In this document: piece after piece, positions 54,925 through 64,000 of the stretch
Position numbering within the stretch: position 1 is the stretch's first letter
Layout of the letters: each line of letters starts with the position of its first letter
NCBI GenBank assembly: GCA_030248225.1
Contig: JASANE010020434.1
Coordinates: 31,321-95,320, forward strand
Direction: 5' to 3'
Length of the DNA: 64,000 nt
Origin: Trileptium ribeirensis
Lineage: Eukaryota; Nematoda; Enoplea; Enoplida; Thoracostomopsidae
Notes under the pieces: generated by a model
Database searches by the model: none
Told to the model about the DNA's origin: nothing
The model's input: only the letters and a program-made list of their open reading frames with translations
Made by a program: the position numbers and the translations under genes

Positions 54925-56165
54925 TTTCAGTTTCCTATTTCCCAAGTTTACCGTTTCCCACATTTTCCCGTTTCCTACTTTTTCCCGTTACCCACATTTT
55001 CCCGTTTCCAACATTTTCCAGTTTCCCGTTTCACATCTCGTCTTTGCGAAAAATAGATTATTATGAAAAAAGATTATTTCTCAAGTTTGCCGTTTCCAAA
55101 TTTTACCATATCCCAACTTTATCCAGTATCCAAACACTTTTCCGTTTCCCCCGTTTTCCAGTTTCCGGATTTTCCCGTTCTCCGAGTTTGACGTTTCCCA
55201 GCTTTATGTAGTTTCCAAACACTTTCTCGTTTCCCACACTTTCCAGCTTCCCGAGTTTCCGGTGTGCCAACTTTATGCAGTTTCCAAACAATTTATTTCC
55301 CGTTTCCCAAGTTTGCCGCTTCCAACATTTTCCAGTTTCCTAAATTTCCCGTTTCCCACATTTTCCAGTTTTCTAATTTTCCCGGTTCCCACCTTTTCCC
55401 GTTTCACATCTCGTTTTTGTGAAAAATATTGGAAAACGGAAAATTCGGAAACGGGAAACTGAGATTATTTCTCAAGTTTACCGTTCCCACATTTTCCAGT
55501 TTCCTAATTTTTCCGTTTTTCGAGTTTCCTGTTTCCCAAATTTATGCAGTTTTCAACCACTTTCTCGTTTCCCACATTTCTGTTTTCAAATTTTCCTGTT
55601 TCCCACATTTTCCAGTTTCCCGTTTCACATCTCGTTTTTGTGAAAAATATTGGGAAACGGAAAATTCGGAAACGGGAAACTGAGATTATTTCTGAAGTTT
55701 CCCGTTCCCACATTTTCCTAATTTTTCTGAGTTTCCTGTTTCCCAAATTTATGCAGTTTTCAACCACTTTCTCGTTTCCCACATTTTTCAGTTTTCAAAT
55801 TTTCCAGTTTCACATCTCGATTTTGTGAAAAATATTGGGAAACGGAAAATTCGGAAACGGGAAACTGAGATTATTTCTCAAGTTTCCCGTTCCCACATTT
55901 TCCAGTTTCCTAATTTTGCCGTGTCCTGTTTCCAAACTTTATGCAGTTTCCGAACACTTTCCCGTTTCCCATATTTTTGAAATTGCCAAACTTCCCCGTT
56001 TTCCACATTTTCCTAATGTTCCCGTTTCCCTACTTTATGCAGTATCTAAACACTTTCCTGTTTCCCAATTTTCTCGTTCCCCAACTTTATGCACCTTCCA
56101 AACACTTTCTCGTTTCCCACATTTTCCAAATTTTTCCATTTCCCACATTTTTCTGAGTTTGCGAT
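54925..56165. repeat. Irregular array of CCCGTTTCC(CACATTTTCC) words
   Basis: Dozens of 12-28 bp words built from GTTTCC(C), ACATTTTCC(A/C) and CAACTTTATGCAGTTTCC. A higher-order block containing CACATCTCG(T/A)(T/C)TTTG, GAAAAATATTGG(G)AAACGG and GAGATTATTTCTCAAG recurs near 55030, 55405, 55625 and 55807. The + strand is strongly pyrimidine-biased, so Phe/Pro-rich frames in several frames are artefacts. Non-coding. Confidence 0.93.
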
Positions 56166-58079
56166 TCTTAAGTGGATGTTACATATACCAGCATGTTTTA
56201 CAAATCATTGCGCCTCGTTTTTATTTTTTGACAGATCGCTGCACATAGCTTTCGCCTATCAGCGCAATTTTTTTCCGTCCATTTATCGGTAACGACAAAT
56301 TTGTTCCAAATGCGCTGATACATTAATTTGGTATATAAATTCTCCGGTCCACAAAGTAAGCAGCTCTCAGATAACATAACATCGGCCATATTTATTGGTT
56401 AAATGCACAACATGAGCAAATAGTTTGATCATATTTCATGTTAGGACTGTTATACAGTAAAAAGACTATGTTTACTAAATTGATAATCATAATAAATATT
56501 ACAATACATTATCTGTGTACCCACCAAGTCAAGTGTCAGGATAGCGTCACTCTGCAGGATTTACTTCTTCCAATTTACGTGATGGAAGACACTGTGGAAT
56601 TACCATAAACACGTTGGAGAATAGATAACTTTGGTGGTATTATTTCAGCACTATGTTTTTGCTAGCTATGATTTCAATATACCAGCTTTGACCACAGATT
56701 CTGCTCTATTTATTTTTATTATGCAGAATTTGAACAAGCCTTTGTAAAAGGGCAGGTTCTTCAAAAATATGAATGGGTCGGCAAAAACCGCGGGCAAGTT
56801 GTTCTCATTCGTTTTGTTAATCAACATCCGTCAATTTTATCGCACTTTTTCTCCAAAAAGGGGGGACGGCCCCCATCCCCCCAACTTGCGACGCCCATGA
56901 ACCGTTGGAAAAGCACATGTCAACCCCGACTTAAATTTTACAGAAAGCCTGCTTCTGGACAAAAAGGTCATGTACTTTCGGACATGGACACACACGAGCC
57001 CTTTCCAGACAGATCACCCGTTTTGTCGTCCAGATTATCTAGGTTTATTTGCATGCTAAGAGACCATTGTGTAAAAAACGTAATGTGTTAACCTAAGTAT
57101 GTTTAAAACCAAGCTAGGCTACTGTGTACTCAACGCTGATGCCATATTGCAACACCGTATTGCATTATAGCGTGTCGGTCATCCGTGTAAATGCTTTCAT
57201 GCTATTGCTTGAAAACGTTCAATTATCAGTTATATACTGCTGCCAGTCCGTTCTTGTGGTACACCTAAATGCTGGAATTAGTATGATTAACTATCTTAAG
57301 ACAAAACTGGATAAATTTATTCAGTATTAAACAAGGATGCATCGCTTGGTTTCCATCGTTTGGTAAAAAATAATATATATATTTGCAAGACATATTGTCG
57401 TACATAGATATTTACAAATTACATCCTACAAATTTATAACACCAATCTAAACATGTTATAACTTATATATAATAAAGTGCACAAAGATCGGAAGCTGAAT
57501 TAATTTTTTGCAAACACCCAGCTTGGCAAATAACAACACAAATTAGGTATGCGACAGACTATAATACGATAAAAACTGTTCAAAATATGACAACATAAAA
57601 CACAATGGTCGTAAGACAGCTTCCTCTTCGACTTGGAAGCACCAAATCATCAATTAAAGCTCAATTATCAGTAGTAAAATAAATCTTTGTTTTAAGGAGA
57701 AGCACAGTTAAGGCAGCATCTTAAAACACATAACATTTCAATTCTTTAGTCTACAATGCCGTTGCTCATGCGTCACGAAACTTGAAAATATCTGCGCAGC
57801 CTCTTTTGACTAAAATATTGAACAAATAAACAATATTATTGAAAGATTATAAAGTAAAAGCTCACCCATATGTTTAGCGTAACATGCAAAAGTCTAAATA
57901 AATTTAATAAGACGTGACGGCGTAACAGGGTGAAGATTCCGTTTACGCACACTGTTCGCTATTGACTTACAGCTCGAAATGTGAAATGTTGCGATAACTT
58001 AAGTTTGACGTTAGTTCCTAGGTACAAATGAAAGGGAACTCCGCATTTTAAGAACACAAGATTGTTATTTTTCAACTAC
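56166..58079. other. Mostly unique sequence, one weak open frame
   Basis: A 63-codon - frame at 56198-56389 (MADVMLSESCLLCGPENLY) has believable composition but no clear splice borders. A GGGGGGACGGCCCCCATCCCCCC patch lies at 56862-56882. Nothing else is supported. Confidence 0.35.
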
Positions 58080-58084
58080 TGTTT

Positions 58085-58225
58085 TTTCAGGGGGCCTACA
58101 CAATCTCAGGGGAAGCGTCAGTCTGGCTACGCGCCCGAGGAACCGAGCAACTGCTACTAGATAAACAGTAATTTACGCCACTGTCATCAGTATAACCTGG
58201 TTCGATCCCTGGCACACGTTAAGTT
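58085..58225 (+). repeat. tRNA-derived repeat (B-box present)
   Basis: GGTTCGATCCCTGGC at about 58198 is a good B-box. An A-box-like TGGCTACGCGCC is about 80 bp upstream, too far for a true tRNA and hence SINE-like or decayed. Confidence 0.35.
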
Positions 58226-59234
58226 TGTCAGATATTGCACGGTACACAAATTTATTCGGACGTTAAAGAGTTAAAATCGAATGACTGCGATGTTGAGAAA
58301 ACATTCCGGCATGGCATACAACGAAGCTCACAATGCATGGTTAATCATGCCAAAATATATAGTATTGCAAGCAGAAAATACCACCAAGTCCAAGTGGGCA
58401 GACCAAAAATTCAACATGAGATGCCACACGGTGCCACCATTTTGTCATAACGCTGAGCTCGCCAAGTTGGAAGCGGAGATTACATAGCATTTTTCAATTC
58501 CCCTGGTTTGTAACTGTTGACACAAGTCTATTGCTTGTCAAACTTGGATTGACTGTCCCTGGCTATTGTTTCATTTGCCCCAGAAGTCCCAGCGTTGACC
58601 ACAACAAAGTTAGCTAATAGATAAACGTTGCGTAGGAAATTAGCTAATATATTATTATTTTCATCTTAATAAGAGATTTCGAGACAATTAACTATTTTAG
58701 AGGTCTGATTATAATATCGATCTTTAGATTTGAAAATCCTTGTTTCAACCTACTATGTTCTTGTAAAAATACCTCGATAACTACCAGTATACGGTCTCGC
58801 AAAATTTTCAGCGATAATTGGATATGATATTCTTAGTATTAACATGTGAACAACAATGTATTATGCGAATACACAAAATACCCCACCCTGCCTACACAGA
58901 AAAGTTAGGAATTGAAATATGACACAAGCGAGTCAAATGTGATTAATAAGGTTTAACGTTGCTCTAGTTAAGATAATTACACAAGAAACGGTTACTGTTG
59001 GGGCTTCGTAGGGGGTACCTCCGAAACGGAGCATGAAGGATACATGATAGCTTAAGGCCAACAACGTCAGAAGCTCAGTGTATTCTGTAAAGAAGCAGAC
59101 TGTTTTCCACTGACGTTCTCGGTTTTACCGTTTATATCATGTTTTATTATGTATTGTTATTTTCGTTTGCTGGTTATGACACTTATATTAAAACAGATAA
59201 AAAACTCACTGCCGTTATCAATTAACAAGGATCT
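58226..59234. other. No firm feature
   Basis: A 68-codon + frame at 58281-58487 (MTAMLRKHSGMAYNEAHNAW) has plausible composition but no recognisable family or splice sites. Confidence 0.35.
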
Positions 59235-59596
59235 GGCCTGTCCACAGAGGGGGAGGACCCCGCCCCACTTTCCAAAACCCCATGTTCGTAAGATTTTCCC
59301 CTAATTCCACCCCCCCCATTCGGCCGAAACCGCCCATGTTCAACTAATGTCAAAAAAATTTTTATGTCTGAAAATTTATGTTTTTTGTTTGCAAAATGTT
59401 TTTAAATACTAATTATCACTATTTATAATGCGTTTTTTAGCTTGAGAATACATTAAAGGTAGTAAAAATGCATGAAAATATGGAAATATTTAGTATTTTT
59501 AAGCAAAATTTATCCCCCACTTTTAATTTTCTCCCGAGAATGAACATGGGGGCCCCGAAGTTCCCCCCCCACTTTTCGGAGGGCTGTTGACAGGCC
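59235..59596. mobile_element. MITE-like element with GGCCTGTC ends
   Basis: GGCCTGTCCACAG at the left faces the reverse complement of CTGTTGACAGGCC at the right. Both sides then carry C/G-rich blocks and a CCCATGTTC/GAACATGGG pair. The centre is AT-rich. 362 bp with no transposase; target duplication unclear. Confidence 0.6.
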
Positions 59597-59902
59597 TGAG
59601 AATGTTTCTACAATCTAAAGATAAAATCTCGTAACAACCTTCATACAAATATTGCGATGTGTGTATCTCAGAAAATTTTTTGTAGTATTCCAAAAGCAAA
59701 TGATTATTTAGTTCGCTTCTTTGTATCACACATTTTTAAACATATATACTGACTCCTTTTGGACCTTTCTCCTGTTGGACCATTCTCGCTATATTAAATG
59801 TAAACCATACCACTTTTGTGCCTAATTATATGCGGTAAAAGAAACTGGCAACACAATTATATTTTGCCATCAATAATCCGCGGACAAACTCACTCTAGAT
59901 AC
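59597..59902. other. Intron of the ankyrin gene, nothing recognised
   Basis: Short AT-rich stretch between the MITE and the ankyrin exon. A 68-codon - frame at 59523-59729 overlaps the MITE and is not credible. Confidence 0.4.
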
Positions 59903-60052
59903 CTGCCACGGCGTGGCCTGAACGTGGTTCGTTGCATTAGCGGTTGCACGGGCATCTAATAAACACTTTATTACGGCGATACGATCCCATTTTGCAGCTT
60001 CGTGTAGAGGAGTATTGCCGATATCGTTATAGCCGTTCACTTCTGCCCCAGC
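59903..60052 (-). CDS. Ankyrin-repeat protein, exon 3 of those visible
   Basis: Exactly 50 codons, phase 0 both sides, between a TTTCAAG acceptor and a GTATCT donor. It encodes one full ankyrin repeat and the start of the next: AGAEVNGYNDIGNTPLHEAA then KWDRIAVIKCLLDARATAN. The G-N-T-P-L-H-E-A-A helix-turn motif and the (V/I)K.LLDA second helix are diagnostic. It continues directly from the exon at 61546-61665. Downstream exons were not found; the 53686-53941 exon is one candidate. Ankyrin repeats mediate protein binding. The full protein's role cannot be told. Confidence 0.92.
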
Positions 60053-61545
60053 CTTGAAATTATCGTATACGAAATACACAACACATTACATAATATATAC
60101 GACGCATTGAACCTTGCCATTAGACAAGATTTGTTAAGATCTAGAGTCTAAAATTACAATAAAAAATTATCTTTCGCATTATGGGTTATGAATGAAAACA
60201 TTACGATAATGCGTGTTGGCTAAGTATAGTATTTTCTGTCAGGTAAGTCATAATTTCAAAAACATGAGTCAGCTGCCTCATTCTTAAAATTTACAAAATT
60301 ATAGTCTAAAAACCCAGTAGCAATAAATTAAATTCTACATTATTGCGCAATAAGAAAAACACATTACTGTCGTAAAATCATGCCGAACTATATGGTAAAA
60401 TTTACAAACTTTAACATTACATATTTTTTGGTAGCAACGTACTAAAATTAAGCTCTAATCATTTGCCAGCTTAAAAAAATGGAAAATCTGTTTCCAAAAA
60501 TCGCGAAATAAACACTGCTCACATTCTGGAAAGGTCATATTGGCTCTAAAATATGAATTAAATCCAATAAAACCGTGAAAATTAACCATCTTAGCTACTG
60601 CAAGCAAGCTACCCATGTTATTTTTGTTTACTCTACCCATGTTATTTTTGCGTAACCAAAAGGAAAATGAATAGTAAGATGGCGCTTATTGAAATCATAA
60701 ACGTCATATCAGTAATTTCAAATCTGTTATTTGTTGCTGTAATTAGTACAACGATATTAATATGTTACTTGCAATATCTACTTAAAATAAGTGTTGTGTG
60801 TCGAGAAGCAAAAATATAGTGCGGTCACTGCCAAGCGAATGGTAAGTTATGCAAAATTTTTTTAATCCACCGTATTTGAAACAATAGAGATGTATCAGTA
60901 TATCATTAAACTACCATAACTTGTCTTTTGTCCATTACTGCACAACTAGAGGTGCCAATTTAGGCTCTATGTTCTAGAACCAAGCAAAGCCTACCATGAT
61001 GTCCCAAGAGCGAGCCAACGCCTACGATCTGTCTGGGACAGTCATGACTAGTATGTATGGAAAGGCTATGGTCAGCTCTCAAAACATCATTTCTAAAATA
61101 ACGAACAATAATTATAACGACTGATGCATAGTACAGTGGTCAGCAAACAACAAAAACAATCGAGATAAGTTCGTGTCTGCTCATAAATGCTCCAAACGCA
61201 ACAATCGTACAATGTTGGCTGGTATAATATGTTTTCTCTAAGATTATTCAATCGGGAAATTTTTTTACTAAGAACCTAAGAACCGAGCCGGACATGGTTC
61301 ATGGAGAGCAAAGTCGACCCATATCCTAAGATCTGACTGTGAAAGCCGAGCAGAACACAGTTCAGGAACAGCCGAACCAGAACTTGAAAATCCGGCTCCT
61401 TTAGAACTCACACAATGCAACATCAAATAATTGACCTATATAATATGCCGTTCGCGTTCAGTCTCTTACTAGTAGTTACATGACCACGAAAATACGGGAA
61501 CTTTAACCGACCTACACTACATTATCTTCAAATAGATAGAAGTAC
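60053..61545. other. Intron of the ankyrin gene
   Basis: Unique AT-rich sequence. A small direct repeat of CTACCCATGTTATTTTTG occurs at 60607-60655. No other feature. Confidence 0.5.
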
Positions 61546-61665
61546 CTTAATTAATTCTTCAACTGCACTGATATGACCTCGACTCGCCGCCATATGCAAT
61601 GCTGTGTTGCCATGACGGTCGTTCACATCAAGCCAACATTCGTATTTGTGGAGAACGGCGATGGT
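61546..61665 (-). CDS. Ankyrin-repeat protein, exon 2 of those visible
   Basis: 40 codons, phase 0 to 0, between an ATGATTCAG acceptor and a GTACTT donor on the - strand. It reads TIAVLHKYECWLDVNDRHGN then TALHMAASRGHISAVEELIK, one canonical ankyrin repeat with the D-x-x-G-x-T-A-L-H-x-A-A core. It joins seamlessly to both neighbouring exons. Confidence 0.93.
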
Positions 61666-62604
61666 CTGAATCATTAATATTACGAAATACATGTAATAAA
61701 CTTCGCGCGCAACATGTGCGTGAAATAGACTTATGAAATATCTGTAATTTGCTGTGAAAAAAGCGAGACAACATTGTTACGTCACTGCAACAACATTTGT
61801 GCTATCATTAAAGATAACCTAACAGCTAGACAGAATAGCGAAACATTTTGTTACGCACCAAATGTAAGTTGAGACAATTTGATTATGTGTTTCTTTTCTT
61901 TCTTTCTGGAATTTCTTTAAATAGCAAAAATACTGGAAAAGTTCAAAATTAAGTATGTTTAGGAGCAAAAAACTGAAATACTGATGATATTTAGCTGATT
62001 TTATACTTATGTAAAAACATTTTTTCCAACCTTTGCAAAAAATGAGCCTGTGCCACTCTTTCTTTCAAGAAAAAGTTCCAATTCCTTAAGCATCAAGAAA
62101 AATACTCAAATCCTAATCAATTAGTCATTGTAAGTTCACAGTTGTTGTTTTCTACTCAGTGCGAGCGTTTTGATATACTGCTAGTATTGTTTAGATAGCT
62201 GCTATGAAAAAATAGCATGCTTACGCTTACTAATATTGTCCTATCTACTTAATACCACCCCTAAGTCGTGACCAAAACACTGCCATATAATTCATCGAAA
62301 TTTCGATGAATTTCTATTAAACGAATTTTTAAAGAATTTCGGTTTGGCGCAATTATAGCAATATTATTATATTTCAAATTTATAAAATTGTGATCGTTTT
62401 GATTCAACAACATATTAATCCATTGTGATTTCGTTAGATGATCTCAATTTCAGTTATTTAGATTGCATGTTTGTGGCCATAACATGTTTGAACAACTGAG
62501 TGTGTCATAACAACTCTAAAGTCCAAATATAATACAATACAGTAATATAATAAAATAACTCAAATAATATAATTAATAACTCAAATATGATATAATTACT
62601 GGTT
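61666..62604. other. Intron of the ankyrin gene
   Basis: AT-rich, no feature apart from the short repeat block that begins at about 62605. Confidence 0.5.
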
Positions 62605-62735
62605 AGCACGCCATACTCATATGTGCTGCATTATATTTTATAAAATAATATAATATTATAACTCAAATATAATTATATACTGCTTACAATGCAATTAATT
62701 ACGCCATACTCACCTGTGTTGCATTATGCTGTGCA
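62605..62735. repeat. Tandem duplication spanning the ankyrin exon 1 donor site
   Basis: ACGCCATACTCATATGTGCTGCATTATA (about 62609-62636) is a diverged copy of the exon end and donor at about 62701-62728 (ACGCCATACTCACCTGTGTTGCATTATG), offset about 92 bp. In the outer copy the donor CAG/GTGAGT has become CATATGAGT, so only the inner copy can splice normally. Confidence 0.8.
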
Positions 62736-62947
62736 GCAAAATGCAGCGGAACATAATTACGACTGCCAAACATCAAATTGACGTTTGCACCACCTTCTGT
62801 AATGAGCACTTCGACCAAATCGGCGAAATTATTTGCTGCTGCGATGTGTAATGCAGGTAATCCTACGTTGCCGGGAGAACTAATGTCTAACGGCATATCA
62901 TGATTGTTATCAGCGAAGCTGATGTATTGCTCAGTCCCATCAGAATT
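62714..62947 (-). CDS. Ankyrin-repeat protein, exon 1 of those visible
   Basis: 78 codons, phase 0 to 0, from a GATTGTTTTCAG acceptor to a consensus GTGAGT donor. It starts NSDGTEQYISFADNNHDM, then two ankyrin repeats: NVGLPALHIAAANNFADLVEVL, with a two-residue insert near ITEGGANVNL, and RNYVPLHFAAQHNATQ. The ATG inside is not a start, since the frame is open to the acceptor. Earlier exons lie further right, possibly beyond the window. Confidence 0.92.
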
Positions 62948-64000
62948 CTGAAAACAATCTTATACTTCGCAAAATTATACGTCCACTGCAGCATGCAATG
63001 TTACTATTTTGCCGTCACAAAATATTTCGCTGAAAACGGCTTCTCCACTGAATTAAAATGTATTGGGGAAGGGCAACAGCAGAAACCAAACTATGGAAGC
63101 GGCTACCTAAACCTGTTGTCCACAATTATTTGTGATTTGAAAAACTTGAGCAGTCGTTCACATAGTATCCGTTAATAGCAACGGATATGCATTTTACAAG
63201 CTTTTGAGCGTCTACGCGACAACGAACCTGGAAGTTCAACGGTGTGGAGCTGGAACTGTATCGTGGGGAACATGTATACGAGTGGCCAAGTTTTCCGAGT
63301 AAAAGAAACGACTAAAATAATGAAGTGATGTGAACCTGGGGAGGGCTTCCCAAACAAACTAAGAGAGACCAAGTATGACGAGGTGGCCATCTTGTCTTCT
63401 ACCTGGAAGAAGCTGGGAAACGTAAAATATCTATTATGGAACTATAACTAAGAACAACAAGAACACGTGTTTCATTTCCCTATATCACGGAATATTCGCA
63501 TACATTACGACACTGGTACGATTAAACAGTATCATATACGGTACAACGAGTTCATTGTTCCGCTGTGCTCTACATTCAGCGGTCTCGCAGTTAGTTTATC
63601 AACATGCTTTCTTAGAATTTTCGTGTGCACGTTTGTTGTCAATTTTCTGCTAAAATAGACTATATCGCTAGGTTTCCACACTTTGACACCATTCCGCACC
63701 ATCTCAGGAGATTTTTCCATATAGTATGTGTCACATGATGATCTTAATTCAAGCTCAGTAATAATGCGCCAGCAACGATACTACAACTTGGGGATATTAC
63801 TCGTTGTATTTATTCATATTCTCGAGGCGCATTGTCACGCCTCATGTAAACTTTGACAATCATAATGATAATAATGTAAACTTACGCGTATATTTTTCAA
63901 CAGCATTATTATATTTGACTGTGATGCACTAATCAGTCTGAGATTAACTAACAAATATATTTTACTTTGTGAGCAATATGTAATTAAAACCAAGAGGTTA
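62948..64000. other. Right-edge sequence upstream of the ankyrin exons
   Basis: Two - strand frames look mildly coding: 63172-63390 (MATSSYLVSLSLFGKPSPGS) and 63532-63720 (MEKSPEMVRNGVKVWKPSDI). Either could be a 5' exon of the ankyrin gene, but splice borders in compatible phase could not be fixed. The 91-codon + frame at 62900-63175 overlaps the ankyrin exon antisense and is rejected. Confidence 0.35.

Noticed and set aside
55262..56248. Phe/Pro/Ser-rich frames in the pyrimidine array
   Set aside because: Open in several frames at once because of TTTCCC words; repeat artefact.
1..64000. CRISPR arrays, operons, bacterial promoters or rRNA genes
   Set aside because: Tandem arrays lack repeat-spacer structure and the gene architecture is eukaryotic.

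Overview
The window is AT-rich, repeat-dense DNA from an invertebrate animal nuclear genome. Small exons with GT/AG borders and matching codon phases are separated by introns of several kb. They lie among satellites, minisatellites, MITEs, tRNA-derived repeats and one giant LTR retroelement. The animal identity rests on a proprotein-convertase P domain. I cannot name the phylum, and nothing here is bacterial.

Layout. (1) 1-3178: 19 units of a 167-bp satellite that runs off the left edge. (2) 4917-19282, + strand: four phase-compatible exons of a furin/PC5/PACE4-type proprotein convertase, covering the end of the catalytic domain and the whole P domain. Two further + exons (23661-23828 and 23877-24140, the latter with a stop codon) may encode its C-terminal tail. 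Introns and 3' flank carry several MITEs, a LINE fragment, tRNA-like repeats and tandem arrays. (3) 31286-52240: a 20.96-kb LTR retroelement on the - strand, with 3.28-kb LTRs and a 4-bp target duplication. It is inserted in a short tandem array of a ~350-bp unit. (4) 53686-53941, - strand: one good candidate exon of unknown function. (5) 54925-56165: an irregular pyrimidine-rich array. (6) 59903-62947, - strand: three consecutive phase-0 exons of an ankyrin-repeat protein whose ends lie elsewhere.

The retroelement is the outstanding feature. Read 5' to 3' on the - strand it runs: 5' LTR, 1.7-kb leader, gag (one TGA inside, CCHC knuckle), a 723-codon low-complexity ORF, a 470-codon ORF with a basic/fusion-peptide-like segment and sequons, a 495-codon class-I-fusion-like envelope ORF, the envelope membrane anchor, then protease, reverse transcriptase, RNase H, integrase and 3' LTR. 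The envelope-like genes therefore sit between gag and pol, and the presumed envelope anchor and cytoplasmic tail are in one open frame with the protease. Known env-carrying LTR elements normally place env after pol. The copy is dead: it has stops in gag, between ORF2 and ORF3, in the envelope tail and in integrase, and frameshifts in the envelope tail and in RT. Its two LTRs differ by a few percent at most, by eye.
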